Source: Nemertoderma westbladi | Taxonomy: Eukaryota; Xenacoelomorpha; Nemertodermatida; Nemertodermatidae | DNA: 51,119 nt | Reading direction: 5' to 3' | Assembly: GCA_032718475.1 (NCBI GenBank) | Contig: JAUCBJ010003090.1 | Location: 1 to 51,119, forward strand | Shown: positions 1-8,736 of the stretch, one piece after another | Layout: every line of letters starts with the position of its first letter | How positions within the stretch are numbered: the first letter of the stretch is position 1 | Notes under the pieces: generated by a model | What the model was told of the DNA's origin: nothing | Databases searched by the model: none | The model's input: the letters and a program-made list of their open reading frames with translations, nothing else | Made by a program: the position numbers and the translations under genes

Positions 1-889
1 GGCTACGTTCCTATCGAATGGGGGTACAAAAAATATGTTGGCAATAGGGGCCAAAAAGGGCCAGAATTTGTAACGTAGTTTTTATCGAATAATTTTTTAT
101 TTTTGACTTTAGTTGGTTAAGGTACATTCTATACAGTCATTCAAATATGCTATCGGTTTTGCTCCAAGAATGATATTAAAAAAATGAGGGCCAACATTAT
201 AATTTCGCGCTTCAAACTCGCTTCGTGGGAAATCGTCTATCTCGAAAACTACTTAACTTACGGGAGATTTGTTTACACAGACTTATAGTGCGTTAAATTA
301 TCTATCTAACAGCATTAGTTACAGCGCCGTAGCTAAAGACGATCGTGTGAAATATAATATTTATAAAAAAGGGATGAAAAAATGTTTTTTCTTAATAAAT
401 CGTTACTCTATTATAATTTAGCTTTTTGCGCCAAAATTACCTGTAAAGTGTAGCAAATTAACTCCGTTATCTTTTTTCTTAACATTTATAATTAAAATTA
501 CGAATATTAAGGGTCGAAAAATATCTCGTCATTTTGGCCCTTTTTTTAATTTTTTATGGGGCCAAAAATTGTTACTGTTCGCCAGAACAGTATTCAATAC
601 CTACACTGCAATACAATATAAACTGTTACTGTTCGCGCTTTCGAAGACCTTTAGCAGTTTAACCTGCCAAAATTTATATGTCTTTTCGTTAATTAAAACC
701 ACTTTAGCATACGACAATAATTTATGCTAATACGCAAAACATTAGCCGAAGTCAGCCCATGCGCGATCATTCACCCGATGGATCTACACCCGGGAGACTG
801 AATTCGGATGCTTGAATTGTATTATTACAGTGTAAGGTTGCAGTGTATACCTAATGTATTATTCGATAGATCGTTAATAATTAATCTCT
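1..889. other. AT-rich non-coding flank
   Basis: I see no credible coding sequence here. The stretch is AT-rich. It has two GGGGCC/GGCC-bearing patches (around 45-65 and 535-565) and a short repeat of the phrase TGTTACTGTTCGC (around 570 and 622). It precedes the left arm of the long inverted repeat and looks like ordinary host intergenic or old repeat DNA. Confidence 0.5.
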
Positions 890-1770
890 GACAGATATTA
901 TTGGCTTTCGGGAAATATTAACAGTTCCTTTAGGACGTGGCGCTTTATCTATTTAAACAGAACTAAGACTTATACTAAACGCAACGATACTGCTTGGGAT
1001 TGAAGTATAAAGCGTATTCTTTAGGAAATACTTTGTTACCAATCACAATCATACACACTATTCTGCCGACAGTCAGTACATTTGATCACACATAAAGAGA
1101 GCAGTAATTGACTCACGTAGGGTCTGCTAAATAACATTGGATTCAATACACACCACATTAATATAAATCGCAATTGTTATATATAGCCGGTCTCTCTAAC
1201 CTGTAGTGTTATCAAGAAAATTGGGAATTGGGTGATTTATCCGTATTATCCAAATAGCAATATTTCCATCAACAAATATTTACAATTAATAACTGACGGT
1301 AAAATAACAGTACAAACAATATGATTAATGCAATTAAAAGTATCAAGGTGAGATGAGTGATTTAAGTCAGTGAGTTTAGTTAGGTAACAGTTTATACTTT
1401 CGATAATTCAAGCAGTTTACGGTACAGCAGTATCTATCCAAAAATGCCGGTGTTTCTGGCTTAGACAGCAATAACAACAAAGTATCAAGAAAAAACAGTA
1501 AGACTGAACACTCTCCTTATGATCGGCAGAAAAGCTACACGTCGACAGGAAAAACCGCCCTGATTGGCCCAAGCCAAACAAAGAACCACGCGGCCAATGG
1601 CTGTTTCCATGTCAGCAACCAGCTGCTAGATGTCGTAATATGAATCATCACGGCTAAACTGTGAAAGGTGGTTGATGCATTACAAGTTTTTTGTCTTACC
1701 ATGTCCGCTAAAACACGTATATAGCAGAATGATTTTTATGTCCGTTAAAACACCTGTAAAGGTACCTTGC
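890..1770 (+). repeat. Left arm of a diverged long inverted repeat (about 0.85 kb)
   Basis: Read forward, this segment resembles the reverse complement of 47545-48430 along most of its length. Shared blocks include GGGAAATATTAACAGTTCC, then TTTAGGACGTGGCGCTTTA, a GACTTATACTAAAC block, an ACAATTAATAACTGACGG-like block, an inverted CCAAT-type GATTGGC, and ATGTCCGCTAAAACAC at the far end. Identity by eye is patchy (roughly 60-90% by block), so the duplication is old. It is either two opposite copies of one dispersed element or the arms of a much larger structure. No target duplication was found. Confidence 0.7.
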
Positions 1771-2033
1771 GGGCGAGGGGAATATATATACAGTTAGAAA
1801 ACCTTTTTTAGAGTATTCCAGCGCCTGGGGGGAACTGGCCAGCATAGGCAATCGTATCAGTTATCCCACAAAAGCTTTTACAAAGTTCATTGTTGTTATC
1901 TCCTGCATGGATGTGATAAATCTTTGATCCGAGTCACCGTCTGTGTCCGTTCAGTTTTACTGAACACAGTCGCCATATTTTATTTGCTCATTTTCTCTAA
2001 AATGTCTTCTATAGGACGTATGGAATTAATACA

Positions 2034-2039
2034 GTCTTA
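2034..2039. repeat. Target site duplication of the Polinton, left copy
   Basis: GTCTTA lies immediately before the left terminus and again immediately after the right terminus (29693-29698). Six-base duplications are the known integration signature of Polintons, produced by their retroviral-type integrase. Confidence 0.93.
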
Positions 2040-2555
2040 AGTAGTATATGTTTGTAGCCCCCCACGCCACGGTCACCCATAGCCCATTATTACCGTCCAT
2101 TTCTAGTACTGCATCCAATCAGAAGCCACCATTTCATCCTTTACCAGTGGTCGTTATTATTTCAACCAATCAGATGCCAGCATTTCAACCGTAACCATGG
2201 CAACTTCTCAAGTTCCCGCATCTTCCGCTAGAGGCGTTATTAGTCACCCAACGCTAGTACTGCATCCAATCACCAATCTTTATTTTACAGGTGTTCGGGT
2301 GTCTACACTTAGCATCAGGTAACGTCTACTATTTTTCAAATCGCTATTTTTCAGCAACCAGTATTTTCATATTCACCAACCTTTATTTTACAGGCGCTAC
2401 GAGTGTCTACAGGTAACGTCTACTATTTTTCAAATCGCTATTTTTCACCAACCTTTATTTTACAGACGCTAGAGGTGTCTACAGGTAACTTCTACTATTT
2501 TTCAAATCGCTATTTTTCAGCAACCAGTATTTTCATATTCACCAACCATTGCATA
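2040..2555 (+). repeat. Polinton left terminal inverted repeat
   Basis: About 516 bp match the reverse complement of the right end almost base for base from AGTAGTATATGTTTGTAG inward. The inner part carries tandem sub-repeats starting CACCAACCTTTATTTTACAG at about 2271, 2374 and 2446, with a partial start at 2540. The middle unit lacks a block of about 22 bp that the others carry. The right end has one more unit, so the termini differ in length. Confidence 0.93.
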
Positions 2556-3110
2556 TTCATCTTCGCGTAGCCTAACCTCACGATGCAAGGCTAGCCCCCA
2601 ACCCATCGCTACTCAATCCACGGCTGTTACCCACCCAGCCACCCACCAACCAACCAATCAACAGCGATGCTTGCCTAACCCTACGGTTATTCACCTTTTC
2701 GCCACGTTACCACCACTGCCACGTTACCACCACCACTGTATACTGTATATGGTGACGACGTGGCCATCTACACGCATCACGCATATATTATATTATATTG
2801 ATTGCCAACTCCACGACTGCTGTCGCCAAATCAACAAACCAACCAGTATGATACATGAAATTCCGCCACGTTCCAGCTACGCGTATACGAGCATTAGTGA
2901 TTATTATTATTATTATTACGCAGAACCAAATAATTTTTGTTTATACAGTAGTTCCCCACCGGCTAATCAACCAATCAATAAACCGAATTTAGGCTATTTC
3001 TCAGTTTAAGACCTGTATTATTTTTGAAAATATCTTATATATATAATCTCTTGCTTTAATCACAATTAATCATTTGTAATGGTTTTAGTTTAAAAGTTTT
3101 TACTTTGTTT
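2556..3110. other. Polinton subterminal non-coding region
   Basis: This is a CCAACC/CCACCC-rich low-complexity stretch followed by AT-rich sequence. An open frame across it encodes Tyr- and Pro-rich low-complexity peptide (including a TAT run around 2900) and is not credible as a gene. The region probably holds the left promoter or replication-origin sequences, but I see no defined site. Confidence 0.5.
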
Positions 3111-3139
3111 GTTTGATTTACAATAAAATAAATTATATA

Positions 3140-3582
3140 ATGTCTTCTGATTCCGATATGGTTATGCCAATAGTAAGGCATTCATTTTTTGCAGAAGATG
3201 GTGAAGCCTATATTGTTATTGATTATACAATTTACCGTCAGGGAGATGATAAATATAAAATTGAGTTTTCTGAAAAAGCCAGGAAAGTTTTAAGCTCAAT
3301 TGATATTGATGCTTCTGATAATAGTATTCATCTCTTAGATTCAACCTGAAAGTTGAGCATGAGGGAAAATTAATCAACATCTTACTATTATCCATGATAG
3401 AGGGGTTAATTGTTATTACACAATACAACGAAGCTGGTGAAAAGTTTGAAATACGGCTAAATCGGCATAGCCCCTACGAAATTATGTCTTTCTTTATTGT
3501 AATCTTTTCAAAAGAATCCTTTGTCGAACCTGAAGAATCAACAGATAATGTTGAATATGTTGATAATATCATTGATTCTTGA
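3140..3582 (+). pseudogene. Small Polinton ORF of unknown function, broken by one frameshift
   Basis: The first part runs from ATG 3140 to a stop at 3347-3349. An ATG at 3113 in the same frame is possible but less likely. The adjacent frame is then open from before 3349 to the stop at 3580-3582. The two halves look like one protein of about 145 residues shifted by one base near 3340-3350. It is rich in alternating hydrophobic residues, suggesting beta strands, and has an acidic C-terminus (EPEES... EYVD). It is the first gene after the left terminus and points toward the RING gene. I do not recognise the family. Confidence 0.5.
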
Positions 3583-3776
3583 CTTTTCCCTCTATATTAT
3601 AAATATTTTATGATTATTTATAAAATTTTGATGTTTTTAATTATGAAAAAAAAAAAAAAAAATATCAAATTTTAAATAATCGAAAATTGTAGTAGTAATT
3701 GCATATACAGTATAACATATTTGTTTGTTGTTGTGTATTGAGGTAATTATTTTCAATTTACTTTAAAATTTGGAAA
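3583..3776. other. Intergenic AT-rich spacer with poly-A run
   Basis: This gap holds a run of A near 3646-3660 and AT-rich DNA before the RING gene. It is probably the promoter of that gene. No defined motif could be assigned. Confidence 0.4.
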
Positions 3777-4226
3777 ATGGATATTTTAAATGAAAAATGT
3801 CCAGTTTGCTATTCTAAGTTATTGCAACATCGAGATTATTATAAATGTGAAAATAAACATGCAACTTGTGTACAATGTATTGTACAATATTCCGAAATGA
3901 ATAATTATTGTTCTAAAATTTGTCCTATTTGTCGCGCACCCATATCTAAGTTTAATATAAAGTTGGCAAGATACCAACCCTATTATTGGAAAGAGCTTCG
4001 CAATATAACTTATATTTCTGCGGAAAGTAATGATCCGGGAGATTTATTTACAATATTGGAGAATATTTTTTATAGAAATGTAGTACGATGGTGTTGCTAC
4101 TATATTCCTTATTTTTTTAGCAGCGAACATAAAAAAATCATTAGCGCGAAATTCTCGGGAAGTGATTTCCAAACCGCCGATGTTACCTATCATTATTTCG
4201 CGTATAAAGACGCTCACCATGCTTGA
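3777..4226 (+). CDS. RING-finger protein, probable viral E3 ubiquitin ligase
   Basis: The protein has 149 residues. Residues 8-52 have the spacing C-x2-C-x12-C-x3-H-x2-C-x2-C-x14-C-x2-C with CPVC at 8-11 and CPIC at 49-52, a clean C3HC4 RING. RING domains recruit E2 ubiquitin-conjugating enzymes, and DNA viruses use them to redirect host protein turnover. No second domain is recognisable after residue 55; that part is aromatic-rich. The ATG at 3777 follows an AT-rich leader and gives the full RING. It lies between the small broken ORF and the packaging ATPase on the same strand. The RING assignment is firm; ligase activity and the target are inferred. Confidence 0.75.
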   Translation: MDILNEKCPVCYSKLLQHRDYYKCENKHATCVQCIVQYSEMNNYCSKICPICRAPISKFNIKLARYQPYYWKELRNITYISAESNDPGDLFTILENIFYRNVVRWCCYYIPYFFSSEHKKIISAKFSGSDFQTADVTYHYFAYKDAHHA

Positions 4227-4438
4227 AAATGAGTCTATACTATAATTGGAAATAGCACCTTTTGTTGCAGCGAGCGTCACATACTGTAGTTGTGTCATAT
4301 GTTAATTAAATATACAGTACTCTAATATTGTAGTTGCATCAATTATTGTTATATACATAGTAATGGTGATGGTTTATTGATATTGATATTTATATTATAT
4401 TATATTGTATTGTTGATATATCTTAATAATAATAATAA

Positions 4439-5119
4439 ATGGCTGACTTTAATTCAGGTCCATATAATTTAAACTTTCAAATGGGAACGAGTATGATAAT
4501 TTCTGGCCCATCTGGTTCTGGAAAGTCAACATTTGTTAGCAATTTAATTAAACACAAGAATGGTTGTTTCAACGAAGCCCCCTTGCGAGTATTGTATTGT
4601 TACGGGAGCAATCCCCCAACTATTCCTGGTATTACTCACCTTTACAAAGGTTTGCCAGAAAATATAGATAGTTTAGTGAATAGTCGAGATTTATTAATTA
4701 TAGATGATTTATTAACAGGAACTGAGTCCAGTACAGCTTTAACTGTATTGTTTACTAAGGTAGCTCATCATTCCAATATATTTATTTGTTTTATAACGCA
4801 AAACATGTTTTACAGTGGGAAGCATAACCGCACAAGATCAATTAATAGCCATACTTTAGTATTAATGAAAAATCCGCGAGACAGTTTATCGGTTTTAAAT
4901 TTCGCGAAGCAGATGTTACCAGGGCAGACCAAATTTTTAGTAGATTTATATCAAGATGCGACTATTGAACCATTTTCACATTTCTTAATTGATTTACGAC
5001 AGGAAACACCCGAACATTTAAGATTTAGATCGGATATATTTCGTAATCATAATTGTTACATTAAAAATTACATTGACTATAAACGTAGCGAAAATAATAA
5101 TAATAATAATAATAAATAA
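4439..5119 (+). CDS. FtsK/HerA-type genome-packaging ATPase
   Basis: The protein has 226 residues. The Walker A motif GPSGSGKS lies at residues 23-30, the Walker B-like DLLIIDD at 84-90, and a TQN sensor-type motif near 118-120. This is the A32-like packaging ATPase class shared by Polintons, adintoviruses, virophages and large DNA viruses, which pumps genomic DNA into preformed capsids. Length and compactness fit the Polinton type. The start follows an (AAT)n leader ending directly at the ATG. The C-terminus ends in an Asn run encoded by an (AAT)n microsatellite at about 5094-5116, probably a slippage-extended tail. The frame is intact. Confidence 0.92.
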   Translation: MADFNSGPYNLNFQMGTSMIISGPSGSGKSTFVSNLIKHKNGCFNEAPLRVLYCYGSNPPTIPGITHLYKGLPENIDSLVNSRDLLIIDDLLTGTESSTALTVLFTKVAHHSNIFICFITQNMFYSGKHNRTRSINSHTLVLMKNPRDSLSVLNFAKQMLPGQTKFLVDLYQDATIEPFSHFLIDLRQETPEHLRFRSDIFRNHNCYIKNYIDYKRSENNNNNNNK

Positions 5120-5156
5120 TTAATATTTTGTAACAATTTTCAATAATGTTGCAACA

Positions 5157-5540
5157 ATGAATAGACTTGTGCAGAAATATCGCAACGAACTGGAATTTCT
5201 ACGCAGCGCTACCCCTCAACAAAGAACTTATTTTATTAACCATACCGCGAGTAACGAATTAATACGGCTCATTGTAAATACTGCATTAAATGTTCTAAAA
5301 GGTAACGTACAATTGTCCCCTCATTCATTTAGAAATATCCGCCGCTATAAAAAGGTATTGAAATCACTCAACCGTAAAACAAAAAATATATCAAGTTACA
5401 GAAAAAAGTTAAGCAATCAATCTGGAGGCATACTACCGTTTCTAATACCCTTACTCGGTATTGGTGCGAAACTCGCCGCGAGTGCCGGTGCTGCAGCCGC
5501 TGGAGCGGCTATTGCGAAAAAAATTAACCGTGGATGGTAA
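5157..5540 (+). CDS. Small basic virion protein with glycine-glycine site and hydrophobic Ala-rich tail
   Basis: The protein has 127 residues. The first 85 are helical and strongly basic (KKVLKSLNRKTK region). A GG pair follows at 90-91, then a hydrophobic and Ala/Gly-rich segment (92-120) ending KKINRGW. This architecture recurs as a small conserved ORF beside the ATPase in Polintons and adintoviruses and suggests a DNA-condensing or membrane-active virion component. QSGG|I at 88-92 fits the (M/I/L/N/Q)-x-G-G|x cleavage consensus of adenovirus-type proteases, and the element encodes such a protease at 10006. The frame is intact. Function is inferred. Confidence 0.72.
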   Translation: MNRLVQKYRNELEFLRSATPQQRTYFINHTASNELIRLIVNTALNVLKGNVQLSPHSFRNIRRYKKVLKSLNRKTKNISSYRKKLSNQSGGILPFLIPLLGIGAKLAASAGAAAAGAAIAKKINRGW

Positions 5541-5542
5541 TA

Positions 5543-5713
5543 ATGGTTAAAACAGGAGTAACATTTAGAAAATTATATTTAGTATCGAGTAAACCGTTAG
5601 CTACTGATTTAAAACCTCAAGATATACCTAGAGTAAATACTACAAAAAGAAAACCCTTTAAAATATCAACTTCAAAGAAAACAATAAAAAAATTTCAGTT
5701 GTTTTTACGGTGA
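5543..5713 (+). CDS. Small basic ORF (56 aa), function unknown
   Basis: ATG at 5543 lies 2 bases after the previous stop and the frame ends at TGA 5711-5713. The peptide is Lys/Thr-rich and strongly basic towards the C-terminus. Tight spacing argues that it may be real, but it has no recognisable domain and could be a leftover of a larger gene. Confidence 0.35.
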   Translation: MVKTGVTFRKLYLVSSKPLATDLKPQDIPRVNTTKRKPFKISTSKKTIKKFQLFLR

Positions 5714-5868
5714 TGCCCTTTATAAGAGATTTGAATATACATATTACTTGCGGTTGTCGAAAAGATGCCACGCAAGATGAAACCGATTTTAAGCCGAAGC
5801 TTAGACAAAAAACTGTTAACCACGTAGACATCATTATCCATCATCTAAAATATTTACGGGAGGCTTAA
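5713..5868 (+). pseudogene. Possible remnant of the integrase N-terminal region
   Basis: A 51-codon frame overlaps the preceding stop (TGATG) and ends 11 bases before the integrase ATG. The integrase frame itself is open upstream only to 5820, after a TAA at 5817-5819. Polinton integrases normally have sequence ahead of the catalytic core, and none is present in the 5880 frame. The simplest reading is that this segment held the N-terminal part and was disconnected by an indel near 5815-5865. It is a weak call with no diagnostic zinc-finger pattern. Confidence 0.3.
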
Positions 5869-5879
5869 AAGATATATAT

Positions 5880-6725
5880 ATGATAGATCTGGTGGATATG
5901 CAGCAATATAAATCGCAAAATAATAATTATAACTATATATTAACATGTATTGATGCCTTTAGCCGGCTTGCTTTTGCCTATGGTATGAAAACAAAAAAGG
6001 GTATTGAAATTATTAGTATATTGCAAAAAATATTCCAGAAAGGAAAACCAAACAGAATCGCAACCGATCAAGGGTCTGAGTTTCTAAATAAATCTGTAAG
6101 GAAATATTTAGATACTATTGGTATAAAGTATTATGTAATGTATTCTGTGAATAAGGCGGCTATTGTTGAGAGATTCAATAGAACATTAAAAACAAGGATG
6201 TTCAAAATTTTCACACAACGGGGTAATAATGTTTGGATAAAAATTTTACCGAAGCTCATTTATGCTTATAATAGGTCATATCATAGGACAATAAAAATGA
6301 CACCCATTGAAGTTAATAAATTTAATGAAACTGAATTAATGAATAGATTATATGGGAAATATAGACAGATTAATCACAAGAAAATAAAATTTAAAGTTGG
6401 AGATACAGTACGATTATCTATCGCTTGTACTGCTTTTGCTAAAGGCTATCGAGAACAATGGACACGCGAATTATTTATTATTCATCGGGTCAGATTGGAT
6501 AGAGTACCAGCGGTAATGTTCGATATTAAGGACAGCGCTGGAGCTATAATAAATGGCTCATTTTATTCATACGAACTCCAAAAGGTCCACCCGAATAGTA
6601 ATATTTATCTCCCGATTGATAAAAATATTGGCAAACTTAAAGAACGTGTACGCAATGGGAAAAAAGAATATTTAGTCCGATTCATCGGATCCAAGAAACA
6701 GTCGTGGGTACAGCATATTCAATAA
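5880..6725 (+). CDS. Retroviral-type (rve) integrase with C-terminal chromo-like domain, probably N-truncated
   Basis: The frame encodes 281 residues. The catalytic core starts almost at the first residue: Asp in IDLVDMQ (residue 3), Asp in ATDQGSEF (63) and Glu in AAIVERFNRTLK (97) form the DDE triad. After a C-terminal region comes a chromodomain-like end (about 250-281, LKERVRNGKKEYLVRFIG). In Polintons this enzyme joins the element to target DNA and leaves the 6-bp duplication seen here. The frame is open upstream to 5820, so the listed ATG may not be the true start, and the usual N-terminal region appears lost or frameshifted. Confidence 0.88.
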   Translation: MIDLVDMQQYKSQNNNYNYILTCIDAFSRLAFAYGMKTKKGIEIISILQKIFQKGKPNRIATDQGSEFLNKSVRKYLDTIGIKYYVMYSVNKAAIVERFNRTLKTRMFKIFTQRGNNVWIKILPKLIYAYNRSYHRTIKMTPIEVNKFNETELMNRLYGKYRQINHKKIKFKVGDTVRLSIACTAFAKGYREQWTRELFIIHRVRLDRVPAVMFDIKDSAGAIINGSFYSYELQKVHPNSNIYLPIDKNIGKLKERVRNGKKEYLVRFIGSKKQSWVQHIQ

Positions 6726-6990
6726 GTTTAGGTTTATACTGTATATTAATTCATTTTGGGCACATATGTCCGTAATTAATTAATCAATCAATATTAACTC
6801 GAATGATATTACTATACTATAGTTCATTCGCTTTAAATAAAGCTAGTAAAATATTGATCCCTCGCATATACTGTAGAAGCGCATATACTGTAGAAGAGGG
6901 GGGAATGATGTCTATAATTTAACATTATACCGGACTGTACTGTACTGTATGTACAAAGGAGTCAAGTAGAGAGCTTAAATAATAATAATA
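6726..6990. promoter_or_regulatory. Spacer upstream of the penton-region genes
   Basis: This gap holds a direct repeat of GCATATACTGTAGAAG (about 6865 and 6881), TACTGTACTGTA runs, and an (AAT)n leader directly before the next ATG. It is probably the promoter region for the capsid cluster. Assignment rests on position only. Confidence 0.4.
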
Positions 6991-7328
6991 ATGGCTGTAG
7001 ATACATATATCACTCTACTTTCAGATAGCTCATTAAACACTTACCCCAATAATAACCCTAGTGAGTTTACTGTTGATTTAGCCGAAGAATTATATATTGA
7101 TCCAAACGCTAAAATTGGACTCGCGGAGATACAATATCAAGCAACATACAGTAATATTACTCTGCAAACTCAAATCTCGCTGTCAATCGGGGTAGATGCA
7201 AAGATGCCAAATAACTAAAAACAATCTTAATTACTTTACGTGACGGCCAAGGCGAATTAATTACTTTCAGCGGAGGTCGCACTGTTATAACACTTAAGTT
7301 AATATGCAGTGGTGGTGGTGATGGATGA
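6991..7328 (+). pseudogene. Degenerate penton-like paralogue with internal deletion
   Basis: The first 60 or so residues (MAVDTYITLLSDSS... IGLAEIQYQ) resemble the N-terminus of penton-type minor capsid proteins, including the intact gene that follows. The frame stops at 7216-7218. In another frame from about 7224, 34 codons to TGA 7326-7328 encode a GGRTVITLKLI-type ending that matches the position and pattern of the penton C-terminus (TTSITLHFKRI in the intact copy). The middle, around 170-190 codons, is missing. This is a tandem duplicate whose interior was deleted. Confidence 0.6.
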
Positions 7329-8166
7329 GCTCTACGTTAGACTACCAAGTAACTCCTGTCCAATTGATTTTCCTCGTAATACTGCTAGTAATTATCAGAT
7401 AAATTTCCATGGCACCTTACCTATAAATCCAAACGAAAACTGGGTGGTAGGTATAAAAAGTATATTTTACTTAGCCATATTGCCGTCCATGTATAACAAT
7501 GTAGAGAATGTTATTTTATTAAAAAAAGGGAAAAAAATTTTTGAGGATACACTTCCATCCGGTTTGTTCTACAGTATCAATGACATTATAGATTATTTTA
7601 ACACTGGAGCGTTGAAAGATAAATTACAAATAGTTGAAAATACTCAGCAAAATAGGGTGCAATTTATTTTAGGGAAAACTGTACTAGAGTTATTTATAGG
7701 TCAACAATTAGCCTATTATTTTGGAATTACTGAAAATAATCTCGGCGCGAATTTAAATCCAAATTTTAAAATTATTTTGAAGACGAAAAATAATATAAAG
7801 GGTTACTTAATAAAGGTTATCGGAAATGAAGAAAAAGCTTACCAGATGGTATTTTTATGCCCTCAACCACCCAATTCTATTCCAGAACCTAAATCGAACA
7901 TGTACGTGACTACTAATATAATTGAAAATGAATATATTAATGACTTTGGTTTAGCCTTACTTCGTCGTGTCGCGATACCTGATGATGTGAAATATGGTAG
8001 TGTAATAAATAAAGAATTTGTCAAGGATACAATTCATTATATCCCTGTAAAAAAATCATATAAGATAACATACATTCATATTGAAATAACAGACAAAGAA
8101 GGAAAAGATTTGAATTTTGAATACAGGACAACTTCAATTACCTTACACTTTAAACGAATAAATTAA
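7321..8166 (+). CDS. Penton-type minor capsid protein (single jelly-roll)
   Basis: I choose the ATG at 7321, which directly precedes the conserved DELYVRLPSNS start; an in-frame ATG at 7309 would add MVVV. The product is about 281 residues. The opening LYVRLPSNSCPIDFPRN, a WVVGI strand near residue 45 and an ITLHFKR-type last strand are hallmarks of the penton protein that forms the fivefold vertices in Polinton-like capsids. The next gene starts 1 base after the stop. The frame is intact. It overlaps the degenerate paralogue by a few bases. Confidence 0.82.
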   Translation: MDELYVRLPSNSCPIDFPRNTASNYQINFHGTLPINPNENWVVGIKSIFYLAILPSMYNNVENVILLKKGKKIFEDTLPSGLFYSINDIIDYFNTGALKDKLQIVENTQQNRVQFILGKTVLELFIGQQLAYYFGITENNLGANLNPNFKIILKTKNNIKGYLIKVIGNEEKAYQMVFLCPQPPNSIPEPKSNMYVTTNIIENEYINDFGLALLRRVAIPDDVKYGSVINKEFVKDTIHYIPVKKSYKITYIHIEITDKEGKDLNFEYRTTSITLHFKRIN

Positions 8167-8167
8167 A

Positions 8168-8734
8168 ATGGATTCCGATTTATTTCAAAGATACAGTAAA
8201 CCTCAATATGGGGGTGCAGACTCTAATCTTGCTGTTTTTAAAGGTGGTAGAAGTACGAGAGGCTCGACGCAAGTTCCTGTTTTTCGTGGTGGTTCATATA
8301 TTGACCCTTACGGACAACAAATTGGTGCATTTGGTCCAAACTTAAAACAACGTCGTTTTCAACCTTATCGTAGAGGTATGTTGCGAACAAATCAACACGG
8401 GGAAGGTATATTTACAGACGCTTTATCTACATTGAAAAAATTTGGTAAGCCATTAGCAAAAAAAGTGTTACAAAAAGCTTTACCATTTACCACAAAATTT
8501 ATGAGACAACACGTAATACCAAAAGGTAAGCGGGTCTTACATCAGCAGGCTAATACGGTTATTAATAAAGCATTAAATAAAATGAAACCATCCACAAGAT
8601 CTGTTGTAGAAAAAGTTTATAGAGACTTAAAGCGACCTACTAGACCAATGTCTATGAACATACATCATCGACATAGTAAAAAGAGAAAAATAATAAAAGG
8701 CAAACTGAAACACTGCGAAAAAAGTATTTTTTAA
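8168..8734 (+). CDS. Minor virion protein (pVI/pX-like), basic, with predicted protease sites
   Basis: The protein has 188 residues. The N-terminal third is Gly-rich with repeated GG pairs (QYGGAD, FKGGRS, FRGGSY). An amphipathic basic region follows (about 83-110), then a very basic tail (HRHSKKRKIIKGK). QHGE|G near residue 78-82 fits the x-x-G-x|G cleavage rule of adenovirus-type proteases and precedes GIFTDAL, a plausible amphipathic membrane-lytic start like that of adenovirus pVI. It is packed between penton (1-base gap) and major capsid gene (2-base gap), as expected for a virion component. Family assignment is by context and architecture. Confidence 0.65.
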   Translation: MDSDLFQRYSKPQYGGADSNLAVFKGGRSTRGSTQVPVFRGGSYIDPYGQQIGAFGPNLKQRRFQPYRRGMLRTNQHGEGIFTDALSTLKKFGKPLAKKVLQKALPFTTKFMRQHVIPKGKRVLHQQANTVINKALNKMKPSTRSVVEKVYRDLKRPTRPMSMNIHHRHSKKRKIIKGKLKHCEKSIF

Positions 8735-8736
8735 TA

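Noticed and set aside
2671-3009. 112-codon open frame in the left subterminal region
   Set aside because: Low-complexity Tyr/Pro/Asn-rich translation with a TAT-run tyrosine tract and no domain; it follows CCAACC-type repeats.
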